From Lachnoanaerobaculum sp. ICM7 (GTDB taxonomy: Bacteria > Bacillota > Clostridia > Lachnospirales > Lachnospiraceae): a stretch of 64,000 bases of DNA. The stretch's first letter is position 1; the number at the start of each line of letters is the position of its first letter. The notes below the pieces were generated by a model, which ran no database searches, was not told where the DNA came from, and was given only the letters and a program-made list of their open reading frames with translations. Positions 18,802 through 27,420 of the stretch are shown here, piece by piece. The translations under genes and the position numbers were made by a program. Where the stretch lies: positions 20,774 to 84,773 of the forward strand of contig NZ_ALJL01000005.1 of NCBI RefSeq assembly GCF_000287675.1, read 5' to 3'.

Positions 18802-19833
18802 CTATAGTAATTCTCCTATATTGTCCCTTATATATTTTGCTCTTATTTCATCTATTTCATCTTCACTTAAAGGTCTACCTGCCATCTTCAAAAGATTTGA
18901 TGACTGAGCACCTATCATCATTGAATATAATTTACTTTCATTGGCAAGCTCAATCAATCCGTCTGCACTGCCTTCCATAAGTGAACTTAAAAAGCTTAGT
19001 GCATCCTTTAAAGAAAGCTTTCTTGCATATTTTAAAACTCCGAATGATTTATATGCTTCATCCTGCTTCTCAAGTCTTTTTTCAATAATTAGTGATTCCC
19101 TAAGTTTCCTTTCATTTGCATTTAGTTGATTTGCCACCTTTATTACAGTGTCTAAAATTTCTTTTTCCGAAATTCCCAGAGTTTTAGGGTTACTTATTTC
19201 AAACAATGCACCATGATTTTCTCTACCTTCACCATGTAAGCCCTTTATAGCCACTCCAAATCTTCCTACACTTGAAATCAGTTTTGAAAAGCCTTTACTC
19301 TGTGTGGATGCAGGTAAATGCAGCACTATTGCAGCACGCATTCCTGTACCGATATTTGTCGGATAGGTTGTCAAATACCCGTACTTTTCATTAAAAGCAT
19401 ATTCAAAATGCTCATTTATATAATCATCGATTCTGTTTGCCTTTTCAAGCAGTTCGTATAAAGATATACCTACCGAAAGTGTTTGTAATCTTATATGATC
19501 ATCTCCGTTTATTACAATACTTATATCTTCATTATCGTTTAATATAATACCTGTAGGCGTCTTTTTCTTTGCCAATGTCAAATTCAAAATTTTTCTGTCA
19601 TACATTGACATTCTTTCTATTTCTGAAATTCTGTCAAGTATATCGGCATTCGTTTGCATCCCTAAATCTGTAGATATATTTGACAATTCTCCTATTGTTT
19701 TATCAATAAGTTTTTTTGCTTCCGTATCTGAGAGTTTACTCGGAAACAATGCATTGTCAAAGTTTCTTGCAAGTCTTATTCTACTACTTATATAATTATA
19801 ATCTGTATTCAAAGATACATTATCATACCACAT
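18802..19833 (-). CDS. mcsB: Protein-arginine kinase McsB
   Basis: McsB phosphorylates arginines to mark proteins for ClpCP. It is built on the phosphagen kinase catalytic domain: SSRIRLARNFDNALFPSKL near the N-terminus (about 16-34), GTGMRAAIVLHLPAS and KGFSKLISSVGRFGVAIKGLHGEG (about 161-203), and RKLRESLIIEKRLEKQDEA in the C-terminal half. 343 aa, the usual size. It overlaps mcsA by 11 bp, implying coupled production with its activator. Confidence 0.95.
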   Translation of the reverse strand: MWYDNVSLNTDYNYISSRIRLARNFDNALFPSKLSDTEAKKLIDKTIGELSNISTDLGMQTNADILDRISEIERMSMYDRKILNLTLAKKKTPTGIILNDNEDISIVINGDDHIRLQTLSVGISLYELLEKANRIDDYINEHFEYAFNEKYGYLTTYPTNIGTGMRAAIVLHLPASTQSKGFSKLISSVGRFGVAIKGLHGEGRENHGALFEISNPKTLGISEKEILDTVIKVANQLNANERKLRESLIIEKRLEKQDEAYKSFGVLKYARKLSLKDALSFLSSLMEGSADGLIELANESKLYSMMIGAQSSNLLKMAGRPLSEDEIDEIRAKYIRDNIGELL

Positions 19834-20392
19834 CTTCTTTGTCCTCTTTGATAGTCTTTATTTTGTCTCTAAGTATAGCAGCCTGTGCAAAATCCTCTTT
19901 TTTAATCGCATCTTCAAGTTTATGTTTCAAGTTTTCAATTTTTTTGTCCTCATTGTTGAAGATATTATCAATGCTGTCTGTAACTATTGATTTTGGAAGT
20001 ATCTTATCATTTTTATGATAATTCTTAGGAGTTTTACCTACATGAGTATCATTTCCATGAATTTGCTTTATATTGTCATTTATCAAAAGATTAAAAACTT
20101 CAAAGCAGTCTTTACATCCGAACATTGAGTTTTTAATAAAATCATCATAGCTCGTATTACATGTCGGACATACAATCTGTCTATATTCACTGTTCTCTTC
20201 CTTTTCAAACACATCTCCCAGTATTCCTGAAAGCAACTTTGAAAAACTGAAGTCTTTATCAAACAAACTTGAATATTGATCTATCTCTCCGGCACATTTA
20301 GAACATAAATGATGTTCATTTTTTTGATCTCCATCTATTATTTCAGTGTAAAAGACATTTGCTTCCCTAATTTTACATTTTTCACATAACAT
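19823..20392 (-). CDS. mcsA: McsA, activator of McsB (zinc-finger and UVR-motif protein)
   Basis: 189 aa. Zinc-binding CxxC pairs: CEKC (3-6) with CSKC, and CPTC with CKDC, as in McsA. The C-terminal UvrB/UvrC motif is LKHKLEDAIKKEDFAQAAILRDKI (shown in part), which also occurs in ClpC. McsA stimulates McsB kinase activity. ATG 20392 is 8 bp after the GntR stop. Good family match. Confidence 0.93.
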   Translation of the reverse strand: MLCEKCKIREANVFYTEIIDGDQKNEHHLCSKCAGEIDQYSSLFDKDFSFSKLLSGILGDVFEKEENSEYRQIVCPTCNTSYDDFIKNSMFGCKDCFEVFNLLINDNIKQIHGNDTHVGKTPKNYHKNDKILPKSIVTDSIDNIFNNEDKKIENLKHKLEDAIKKEDFAQAAILRDKIKTIKEDKEDVV

Positions 20393-20400
20393 CTTTGTTA

Positions 20401-20790
20401 TTACATCTCCTCAAATTCTTGTACTTCAAACTCATTATAAAGTTCATCTATAAGTTCATGCGCTTCTCTCCTCGTAACACCGTTGCATATTCCCCTTGCC
20501 ACAACTACTCCGAACTCTTTTCGCATATTATCAAGTACACGCAGTTTGTCGGCATCCACTTTTATGACTGCACCTTTTCTTCTGTCAAGCTGTACAAAGC
20601 CTTCTCTTTTTAATGTAGCATAAGCCTTGTTTACCGTATGCATATTGATACCTATTTCTTCGGCCAATTGTCTTACAGAAGGTAAAATATCTCCTTCGTG
20701 GTATTTGTTTGTTGCAATTCCAACTATTATCTGATTACAAAGTTGTACATATATAGCTTCTTCACTATGAAAATCTATTATTACATCCAT
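20401..20790 (-). CDS. GntR-family (YtrA-type) transcriptional regulator heading the mcsAB-clpC operon
   Basis: The 129-aa protein has a GntR winged helix (YVQLCNQIIVGIATNKYHEGDILPSVRQLAEEIGINMHTVNKAYATLKREG, residues about 12-63, given in part) and only a short C-terminal tail, the hallmark of the YtrA subfamily. In Bacillus and many Firmicutes the first gene of this operon is ctsR, the class III heat-shock repressor; no CtsR is present here. I use ATG 20790 because GGAG lies 7-8 nt upstream; a GTG at 20796 is less well placed. A palindrome overlapping the -10 box (20890-20910) is its likely site, so it may have taken over clpC control. Confidence 0.88.
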   Translation of the reverse strand: MDVIIDFHSEEAIYVQLCNQIIVGIATNKYHEGDILPSVRQLAEEIGINMHTVNKAYATLKREGFVQLDRRKGAVIKVDADKLRVLDNMRKEFGVVVARGICNGVTRREAHELIDELYNEFEVQEFEEM

Positions 20791-20889
20791 ACCCACACTC
20801 CAATATAATATAAAAATTTGTCTGATTTATGTTTTATGCATCCTATATTGATATTAAAATATAGGTTTGCTGTTTAAGTAAGTTATAAA

Positions 20890-20910
20890 TGTTATAGTGA
20901 TAGTATAACA
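20890..20910 (-). promoter_or_regulatory. Palindromic operator overlapping the gntR promoter
   Basis: TGTTATA (20890-20896) and its exact inverse TATAACA (20904-20910) are separated by 7 nt and cover the -10 element. Position and symmetry suit a dimeric GntR repressor; the link is inferred. Confidence 0.6.
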
Positions 20911-20930
20911 CAATGCTATATGAAAAACAA
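20902..20930 (-). promoter_or_regulatory. Promoter of the gntR-mcsA-mcsB-clpC operon
   Basis: Minus strand TTGTTT (20930-20925), 17-nt spacer, TATACT (20907-20902). The leader to the gntR ATG is about 105 nt. No CtsR heptad repeat or CIRCE element was seen. Confidence 0.7.
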
Positions 20931-21102
20931 TATTTTATAGTTTGAACAGATATACACTTTATCCGACACACTTCATACTAAAAGCTGAATATAACTTTCA
21001 GTTTATATTAAGTCCAGTTGAATTGCATAAAATTTCCATCATTATATTCTTATTTATGTTCTTATCGTTACCAAAGTTCATAATTTATTAACTTTTTTCC
21101 TA

Positions 21103-21131
21103 TTGCATATATGCTCCGATTATGTTATTAT
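21103..21131 (+). promoter_or_regulatory. Promoter driving a candidate small RNA
   Basis: TTGCAT (21103-21108), 17-nt spacer, TATTAT (21126-21131). No coding frame follows before the convergent HIT gene; the predicted start is about 21138. Confidence 0.65.
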
Positions 21132-21137
21132 ACTCTT

Positions 21138-21245
21138 CGTAGTTGAGAGTTTTCTTGCGTTGACCTCTCACTACAAAATGTGCATTATGCACTCCTATAT
21201 CACTCTAACAGGGAAACAGCAGCCGCGAGGCTGCTGTTTCTCGTT
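21138..21245 (+). ncRNA. Candidate structured small RNA of about 108 nt
   Basis: Directly after the promoter come three hairpins: GTAGT-TGAGAG (21139-21149) with CTCTCACTAC (21165-21174), one bulged T; GTGCA/TGCAC (21180-21192); and a perfect 12-bp stem (21213-21224 with 21229-21240) closed by a GCGA (GNRA) tetraloop. There is no ribosome site or open frame. The last stem probably terminates it. I could not match it to 6S RNA, SRP RNA or another known class. It is a prediction from sequence alone. Confidence 0.5.
21213..21240. terminator. Bidirectional terminator between the small RNA and the HIT gene
   Basis: GAAACAGCAGCC/GGCTGCTGTTTC stem with GCGA loop; A residues on the left arm and T residues on the right serve both directions. 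No long T-tract follows on either side. Confidence 0.65.
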
Positions 21246-21255
21246 GCATCAATAT

Positions 21256-21687
21256 TTATTTTTCTATGTTTAAATCTCTTCTGAAGATCTTAGCCATCTC
21301 CTCATAGTCGCTTTCTTTCAAATACTTCTTATCAGGATTCATAGTAAATGTGGAACCCCATTCATCTCCTCCCTTATATTTAGGGACTATATGCATATGT
21401 AAGTGACACCCTGTGTCTCCATACATTCCATAGTTTACTTTGCTTGGTGCAAAAACCTTGTGTACTACTTTTGCGATTTTATTTACATCTGCAAAGAACT
21501 GATTTCTTTCTTCATCGGAAATATCGACTATTTCACTTACATGGTCCTTATAAGCAAGTATTACTCTGCCCATCTTAGTCTGCTCTTTAAATATATATAA
21601 GTATCCGCTCTCCATCTGTCCTACAGGATATCCGAATTTTTCAAGTAAATCTCCCTGTACACAGTAAGCACAATTATTGTCTTTCAT
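21256..21687 (-). CDS. HIT family protein (histidine-triad nucleotide hydrolase)
   Basis: 143 residues with the histidine triad HLHMHIVPK (about 95-103) and the N-terminal CAYC pair (6-9) that often binds zinc. HIT proteins hydrolyse nucleoside phosphoramidates or dinucleoside polyphosphates; the substrate is unknown. ATG 21687 follows AAGGAGAG. It lies 22 bp downstream of pyrC and is probably co-transcribed with it. Confidence 0.92.
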   Translation of the reverse strand: MKDNNCAYCVQGDLLEKFGYPVGQMESGYLYIFKEQTKMGRVILAYKDHVSEIVDISDEERNQFFADVNKIAKVVHKVFAPSKVNYGMYGDTGCHLHMHIVPKYKGGDEWGSTFTMNPDKKYLKESDYEEMAKIFRRDLNIEK

Positions 21688-21709
21688 TTTCTCTCCTTAA
21701 TTAATTTTT

Positions 21710-23008
21710 CTAATCAATATTCTCGTACACTACATTTCCTTCACAAATGGTATATACTATCTTCCCCTGTAATGTATCTCCAATCCATGGTGAGTTACTT
21801 GACTTGCTCTCGCTCTTATCGTATTTCCATTCTTTATTTACATCAAATACTACAATATCTGCAATTTCATCTTCTCGTAATACTCCCCTGTCCATATTGT
21901 AAAGTCTTGCAGGCTGATAGCTCATTTTGTTCATAAGCTCCATTAATGTAAGATGTCCCGGTTTAACCAGATGCATATATCCGAGAGAAAAACTTGTTTC
22001 CAGTCCTATTATTCCGCTTGGTGCATCTACAAAGTCCTTATTTTTTTCTTCAACACTGTGAGGAGCGTGATCTGTAGCAATGATGTCTATAGTACCATCC
22101 TTAAGTCCTGCGATTATTGCAAGTCTGTCTTCTTCTTCTCTTAATGGCGGATTCATTTTTGCAAGTGTACCGTATTTTATAACATCCTTATCGGTAAGTG
22201 TGAAATGATGAGGTGTAGCCTCGGCAAATACACGAAGTCCCGCCTTTTTTGCCTTTCTGACAAGCTCTACGCTTTCCTTTGCACTGATATGCTGTATACT
22301 TATAGTTGCACCGGTTTCTCTTGCAAGTCTGCAGTCTCTTTCAACCATTGAAATTTCAGCCTGTCTGTCTGAACCGAAAATATGTAACTCATTCGATGCC
22401 AACCCATGATTTATGCCGTTTTCTTTTATAAATTTCGGATCTTCTTCGTGGAATGAAAGTGGCATTTTGATATTTCGTGCAACCTTCATGGCTTCTCTTG
22501 CAAGATTCTCATCAAGTAAAGGTCTTCCGTCATCTGTAAAGCCAACCGCACCGGCCTCTCTAAGCTCCTTTAAATCTGCAAGCTCTTCACTCTTCATCCC
22601 CTTTGTAATGCAAGCACAGGTTTTTACATTTATAGGTGTGTTTCTACCCTTTTTAAGTACTTCAAATATCAGCTCAGGACTGTCAATTGGAGGTTTTGTA
22701 TTTGCCATGGCAACTATTGTGGTAAAACCGCCCTTAGCAGCAGCTCTTGCTCCACTTGCTATATCTTCCTTATATTCAAAACCCGGCTCTCTTAAATGTA
22801 CATGTACATCTACAAATCCGGGAGCCGCACAAAGTCCTGTACAATCATAAACTTTTAGTCTCTCGCCATTGGCTCTTGCCATAAGAGTTGCATCCAGGTA
22901 TAAGTCTTTATCTATCTTTGTTATTCTTCCCTCTGAGATTAGTATATCTCTTATATCATCAGTCCTTGTACAAGGATCTAATAATCTTACATTTTTTAAC
23001 ATTATCAT
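21710..23008 (-). CDS. pyrC: Dihydroorotase
   Basis: Makes dihydroorotate from carbamoyl aspartate in pyrimidine synthesis. 432 aa, amidohydrolase fold of the class I type: metal-binding DVHVHLREPG (about 67-76), FHEEDP, ISIQHISA and catalytic ATDHAPH. The start MIMLKNVRLL at 23008 has AAAGGAA about 10 nt upstream; a second ATG two codons on is equally possible. Other pyr genes are not in the window. Confidence 0.95.
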   Translation of the reverse strand: MIMLKNVRLLDPCTRTDDIRDILISEGRITKIDKDLYLDATLMARANGERLKVYDCTGLCAAPGFVDVHVHLREPGFEYKEDIASGARAAAKGGFTTIVAMANTKPPIDSPELIFEVLKKGRNTPINVKTCACITKGMKSEELADLKELREAGAVGFTDDGRPLLDENLAREAMKVARNIKMPLSFHEEDPKFIKENGINHGLASNELHIFGSDRQAEISMVERDCRLARETGATISIQHISAKESVELVRKAKKAGLRVFAEATPHHFTLTDKDVIKYGTLAKMNPPLREEEDRLAIIAGLKDGTIDIIATDHAPHSVEEKNKDFVDAPSGIIGLETSFSLGYMHLVKPGHLTLMELMNKMSYQPARLYNMDRGVLREDEIADIVVFDVNKEWKYDKSESKSSNSPWIGDTLQGKIVYTICEGNVVYENID

Positions 23009-23097
23009 ATAAATATATTCCTTTCTAAAATACTTATATCGGGCTATATTATATCATATAAAGGATTTTGATGGAAATATATATAAAATTTTGTACT

Positions 23098-23125
23098 AAA
23101 AAAGGTGACTGCTTTCGCAATCACC
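23098..23125 (-). terminator. Terminator of the rplJL operon
   Basis: Minus strand GGTGATTGC-GAAA-GCAGTCACC hairpin (23104-23125) with a mismatch in the stem, then TTTTTT. Confidence 0.85.
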
Positions 23126-23144
23126 CGAAAAATTTTCAATTAAA

Positions 23145-23519
23145 TTACTTAAGAGTAACCTGTGCTCCAACTTCTTCAAGCTGCTTCTTGATAGCCTCAG
23201 CCTCATCCTTAGAAACTTCTGCCTTAAGAACCTTAGGTGCTCCATCAACGAGATCCTTTGCTTCCTTAAGTCCAAGTCCTGTAACCTCACGAACAACCTT
23301 GATAACCTTAACCTTCTGGTCACCTGCTGCTGTAAGCTCTACGTCGAACTCTGTCTTCTCCTCAGCTGCTGCTGCACCTGCACCTGCTGCTGCTACTACA
23401 ACACCTGCTGCTGCTGAAACGCCAAACTCTTCCTCACAAGCCTTTACAAGCTCATTTAATTCAAGAACTGATAATTCCTTAATTGCATCGATAAACTCTG
23501 CAGTTGTTAACTTTGCCAT
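23145..23519 (-). CDS. rplL: 50S ribosomal protein L7/L12
   Basis: 124 aa. N-terminal dimerisation domain (1-33), Ala/Gly hinge rich in [19 protein letters not shown] (35-54) and the C-terminal factor-binding domain ([21 protein letters not shown], shown in part). It forms the flexible ribosomal stalk that recruits translation GTPases. 27 bp after rplJ. Confidence 0.98.
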   Translation of the reverse strand: MAKLTTAEFIDAIKELSVLELNELVKACEEEFGVSAAAGVVVAAAGAGAAAAEEKTEFDVELTAAGDQKVKVIKVVREVTGLGLKEAKDLVDGAPKVLKAEVSKDEAEAIKKQLEEVGAQVTLK

Positions 23520-23546
23520 TTAATAATCCTCCATTATTTGTTTTAT

Positions 23547-24035
23547 TTACGCTTCCTTGCTTTCAGCGATCTGATTAAGCACACGAGCGAAGTTTGTAAT
23601 TGGTGACTGAATGCTTCCAAGGAGCTTTCCAATCAACTCGTCTCTTGATGGTATTGTAGCTATAAGCTTGATTCCATCCTGGTCATATGTTACACCGTCT
23701 ACTACTCCTGCCTTTAACTCAAGCTTTGGAGCAGTCTTAGAGAAATTGTGTAAGATTCTAGCAGGTGCAGTTGCATCTTCCTTTGAAACTGCAATCGCTG
23801 TAGGTCCTTCAAGTGAGCTGTCAAGTGTCTCAAATGCAGTTCCCTTAGCTGCTAAACGAATCATTGTGTTCTTATAAACCTTATAAGTTACACCTGCTTC
23901 TCTAAGTTCCTTACGAAGCTTTGTATCCTGGTCAGCAGTAAGACCACGGTAGTCAACGACTACAGCTGCCTGTGCGCCATCTAAAAGCTCAGCAATTTCC
24001 TTAACTATAGGCTGTTTTAATTCGATTTTTGCCAT
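23547..24035 (-). CDS. rplJ: 50S ribosomal protein L10
   Basis: 162 aa, starts MAKIELKQPIVKEIAELLDG with the typical VVVDYRGLTADQDTKLRKELR and KNTMIRLAA segments. It anchors L7/L12 dimers and represses its own operon by binding the leader. GGAGG lies just upstream of ATG 24035. rplK and rplA, often directly upstream, are not here; the operon starts with its own promoter. Confidence 0.98.
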   Translation of the reverse strand: MAKIELKQPIVKEIAELLDGAQAAVVVDYRGLTADQDTKLRKELREAGVTYKVYKNTMIRLAAKGTAFETLDSSLEGPTAIAVSKEDATAPARILHNFSKTAPKLELKAGVVDGVTYDQDGIKLIATIPSRDELIGKLLGSIQSPITNFARVLNQIAESKEA

Positions 24036-24097
24036 TTCTAACCTCCTTTATAGTTTCAGTAAAACCCGTAAAAGCAATAAGTGTAAATCTATACATG

Positions 24098-24211
24098 AAA
24101 AAACTCTCTGACATGCAGACAGAGAGTGAGAATACATCAACGTACTTAGTCACTTCCTCGGTAGGTATTGCTTTAAGCCATACGGCACCTACTGTCTACG
24201 GTCGTTTTACC
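24098..24211 (-). ncRNA. Ribosomal protein L10 leader with transcription attenuator
   Basis: The minus strand reads CCGTAGACAGTAGGTGC, then GCAATACCTACCGAGGAAG and ends in a terminator hairpin of CTCTCTGTCTGCATGTCAGAGAG followed by TTTTTT (24098-24126). This matches the Rfam-type L10 leader, where L10(L12)4 binding promotes termination. Sequence blocks and position are diagnostic. (Stem given as arms 24103-24110 and 24119-24126.). Confidence 0.9.
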
Positions 24212-24217
24212 TTGCCT

Positions 24218-24246
24218 AGGATACCAAATAAAAAAACATTTGTCAA
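24218..24246 (-). promoter_or_regulatory. Promoter of rplJL
   Basis: TTGACA (24246-24241), 17-nt spacer, TATCCT (24223-24218) on the minus strand, starting transcription just before the L10 leader. Confidence 0.75.
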
Positions 24247-24321
24247 GCGACTTTTTACTTTTTATTAAAATATTTTATATCATTGCATCTGTTTTTCGGC
24301 TGTACTTTTATAAACAGTTTC

Positions 24322-24753
24322 CTAATGTAATAAGCTTGCTACTATATACAATATATAAATATGTACAGGATAGAATATATAAAAGAAATTTTTATCTCCT
24401 CTTCCCTTTTCTCCGTTATAAAAATATAGCGGAATAATTGCAAATACCATCATCCACTGTACTCCTGTACGATTGGTATAAAAAGCAAGAAAACTTAGAA
24501 TTATCAATACTAAAAATTGTATTTTTCTGTTTGTTCTGAAAATATAAAAAATCAAACCGAGCAGAACCATAAAGATTCCGCCTTCTACTGTAAATAAATT
24601 TGGAATCATCAACATTACAATTGCAAACACCTGAGTAAGTACAGGTGATATTTCACCTTCACCTCCAAGCATTGTGCCTAAAAGTAATACCGGTATTGAC
24701 AATATAACCGGTAAAATAATAATTCCGAGCCCTATAAAAAATGCTTTTATTTG
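24322..24753 (-). pseudogene. TraX-family membrane protein remnant (C-terminal half)
   Basis: The C-terminal part resembles TraX acetyltransferase-like membrane proteins: QWMMVFAIIPLYFYNGEKGRG and FFYIFYPVHIYILYIVA. About 125-140 residues with four hydrophobic segments remain, roughly half the usual length; no N-terminal half (typically LKLIAILTMTIDHIG-like) is found. The frame is open only from 24753, inside the end of the DUF421 gene, with no ATG and a TTG at 24702 lacking a ribosome site. I read this as a 5'-truncated relic. Confidence 0.65.
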
Positions 24754-25379
24754 TCAATTGTAAGTATTAGAGAATTATTAACATATTCTCCTAAAAATAC
24801 ATCACTGTATTTTTCTATACCTTGCTTTTTCAGCTCTTCAAGAAGCCAATCCTCGTCCTTACCTATTACCTCGAGTGTATCAGATTGTACCTGACCGTCT
24901 GTAATAACAGGGAACTTAGGGTTTTCCTCACCTGACTGAATTAAAATCAATTGTCCGTTTTGCTCAAGTACGGCCCTCTTTACATCCTTTGTTGAATAAA
25001 TTCCGTTTGTACGCAATTTAAAAGAAACATCATGAGCGGATAAGCCTGCCTTTTTACAATTTTCAACAATTATTTTTCCGCCATCTATTATTGTTAAGGC
25101 CTTACCGTCTATTAACTGTTTAGCCTTTACATTATGTGTCTTTATCCATTTTAAGCCCAGCACCAGAATGCACCATATACATAATATTGCAATAAAATCA
25201 AGTATACGTACACTGCTGTTATATATAACACCACCGATAATGCCACCAAGCACATAATTTACAATCTGGTCACTTGCTGATGAAGGTGCCAAGTTACCCT
25301 TACCTGATATGTTTATTATTATTACCAATGCAAAAAAGCCTATTAAAAGCTTTACAGCTACCAACAAAAACGGATTCAT
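24747..25379 (-). CDS. DUF421 membrane protein (YetF/YrbG type)
   Basis: 210 aa with about three N-terminal membrane helices (5-25, 40-60, 62-80) and a soluble C-terminal domain containing GKALTIIDGGKIIVENCKKAGLS and LRTNGIYSTKDVKRAVLEQNGQL, typical of DUF421. In Bacillus spores YetF-like proteins associate with germination or envelope functions, but the role here is unknown. Ends with LTIDK at the TraX remnant. Confidence 0.85.
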   Translation of the reverse strand: MNPFLLVAVKLLIGFFALVIIINISGKGNLAPSSASDQIVNYVLGGIIGGVIYNSSVRILDFIAILCIWCILVLGLKWIKTHNVKAKQLIDGKALTIIDGGKIIVENCKKAGLSAHDVSFKLRTNGIYSTKDVKRAVLEQNGQLILIQSGEENPKFPVITDGQVQSDTLEVIGKDEDWLLEELKKQGIEKYSDVFLGEYVNNSLILTIDK

Positions 25380-25487
25380 AAAAACCTCCTGTTTGAAAAT
25401 AAATCATAAAGCTGTATTATATTATATACATTTTATAAAATCAATTCAAAAGTCTAAACAATATACTCTTTAAATGATTAGTAAATT

Positions 25488-26747
25488 TTATTCTGTATTC
25501 GTTACCATATTAAAATATACATTAAAATAAATAATATCATTCTTATATGTGACATGTATTTTACCCTTGTGCCTGTTTATAATATTTCTTGCAATGGAGA
25601 GTCCTACCCCATAACCCGAAATACTGCTGTTATGTGACTGATCTTCTCTGTAAAATCTTTCAAAAAACTTCGAATAATCTATATTTTTTCCTTCTTTATA
25701 GGTATTATATATAACAAGTTTCACCTTTTTAAATGTAATACCATGCTGTGACAACCTAACGCCTATAGTGCCACCTTCATCACAGTACTTATTTGCATTA
25801 TCTATAAGTATATTTATAAGTTCATACAATGCACCTTCATCTCCGGATATAAATATATCTTTTTGTATATCCGATTCAAAGTTTTTTCCTCCCTTTATTG
25901 CAATAGATTTAAAAGACTTTGAAGACTTTTCAACAATATTTGAAAAATCTATATTTACAGCGGTCACATTTGCCTGCTCCTCAAATCTTGCAAGTACTAC
26001 AAGTCTGTTGATAAGTTCAGTCAGACGCTGTATCTGTTCTTTACTGCTTTGCGTCCATTCATTTTCACCGTATAGCATTTCACAAAGCTCATTATTTGCC
26101 GATATAATAGCTATGGGTGTTTTCAGCTCGTGACTTGCATTTGTAATAAAAGCCCTTTGATTTCTATAGTTTTCCATAAAAGGCATCATTACCTTACCCG
26201 AGAATATAACAAATATTATTATAAAGAAGACAAGATTTGAAAAGAAAATAAAAACCGATGTCTCTATCAAATCCGCTCTGTCTTCCGAATACCTTGTAGT
26301 ATCCAAAACCACTATAAGCTTGCTGTTATCTTTTTCATTAATATTAAATTTATATGCAAACTTTTGTCCTTCTGTAGTAGTAAAACTTCCATACGTTTTG
26401 CCTCCGGAAAGAATTTTCTTTACATAAAAGACAACATCGGTATCGGATAAATTTGCAATATGCTCGGTATTCATGGTAATTACCTTGTTACTGCTGTCAA
26501 CCTGTGCACTGAAGTATCTGTATTGAATTATAATATCCGAATTAGTCTTTCTGCCGAGAATTTTCTCTACAATATCTTCATCCGGAAGGACTCCGCCGTT
26601 TTCAGATAATAAATCCAATATTTTATTTATTCTGTTTTCACTAACTGCATATTTTGAAGCGTTCAAAATGCATATTACTGAAATGAGCATTACTATGACC
26701 GCTACAGTTGCAGCTACAATAAATTGTATACGAAGTCTTCTAAACAA
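25488..26747 (-). CDS. Two-component sensor histidine kinase
   Basis: About 419 aa. Two membrane helices (about 8-30 and 165-190) enclose a roughly 130-residue extracytoplasmic sensor. HisKA has the phosphoacceptor in FITNASHELKTPIAII; HATPase has the N box LINILIDNANKYCDEGG and G box GYGVGLSIARNIINRHKG. I choose TTG 26747 because GAGGT lies 5 nt upstream; a TTG at 26759 would be the alternative. The gene starts immediately after the response regulator stop. The signal is unknown. Confidence 0.9.
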   Translation of the reverse strand: MFRRLRIQFIVAATVAVIVMLISVICILNASKYAVSENRINKILDLLSENGGVLPDEDIVEKILGRKTNSDIIIQYRYFSAQVDSSNKVITMNTEHIANLSDTDVVFYVKKILSGGKTYGSFTTTEGQKFAYKFNINEKDNSKLIVVLDTTRYSEDRADLIETSVFIFFSNLVFFIIIFVIFSGKVMMPFMENYRNQRAFITNASHELKTPIAIISANNELCEMLYGENEWTQSSKEQIQRLTELINRLVVLARFEEQANVTAVNIDFSNIVEKSSKSFKSIAIKGGKNFESDIQKDIFISGDEGALYELINILIDNANKYCDEGGTIGVRLSQHGITFKKVKLVIYNTYKEGKNIDYSKFFERFYREDQSHNSSISGYGVGLSIARNIINRHKGKIHVTYKNDIIYFNVYFNMVTNTE

Positions 26748-26748
26748 A

Positions 26749-27420
26749 TCACACCTCAACTAATTCAAACTCTCGATTTTCTTCTCCCATTATTTCAATA
26801 TTGGCATTGATTGCTTTCAGCTTCTGCTTTAAATATGATATATAAATCCATACATAACCGGCATCGCATTCATCATCCTTTGACCATACATGATTGTATA
26901 TATACTCGGTTGACAACTTTTTATTCTTATTTTTCATAAGGACTTCCATAAGTTTGGTTTCCTTACCGGCAAGAATGATAGAATTTTTTGCTGACAGTTC
27001 CTGCTCCGAGACATTTAACTTGACACTTCCGAATGTAAGTACATTTTCATTGAAACTTGTATCAATTCTTCTTTCCAAAGAACGAATCCTTGCAACAAGC
27101 TCCTTTAATAAAATAGGCTTTGTAAGATATTCATCAGCGCCCATATCAAGTCCTGAAATCTTATCATCCACTTCACTCATTGCTGTAAGCATAATAACAT
27201 AAGTGGTATTACCTGATGTTCTAAGCTCTTTTAGAACTTCCAACCCGGATTTTTTCGGCATCATTATATCAAATATCATCAGATTAAAAACTTCATTGTT
27301 TGCAAGTTCAAGTGCTCTTTCTCCGTCAAATGCCTGTACAACTTCATAACCTTGCATTTCCAGTGCGGTAGCATATGCTCTTGAAAGAGCTATTTCATCC
27401 TCAGCTAATAATATCTTCAT
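26749..27420 (-). CDS. OmpR/PhoB-type response regulator
   Basis: 223 aa from MKILLAEDE. Receiver domain: acidic pocket AEDE (6-9), phosphoacceptor D in MIFDIMMPKKSG (about 51), T in VIMLTAMSE and K in YLTKPI. C-terminal winged helix: LTFGSVKLNVSEQELS ... YVWIYISYLKQKLKA. ATG 27420 has GGAG about 10 nt upstream. Its start overlaps the end of the alarmone synthetase gene by 20 bp, so the two are coupled. Confidence 0.93.
   Translation of the reverse strand: MKILLAEDEIALSRAYATALEMQGYEVVQAFDGERALELANNEVFNLMIFDIMMPKKSGLEVLKELRTSGNTTYVIMLTAMSEVDDKISGLDMGADEYLTKPILLKELVARIRSLERRIDTSFNENVLTFGSVKLNVSEQELSAKNSIILAGKETKLMEVLMKNKNKKLSTEYIYNHVWSKDDECDAGYVWIYISYLKQKLKAINANIEIMGEENREFELVEV

Noticed and set aside
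21138..21245. 6S RNA or SRP RNA
   Set aside because: No large central bubble with closing stem for 6S, and no conserved SRP helix 8 motif; left unassigned.
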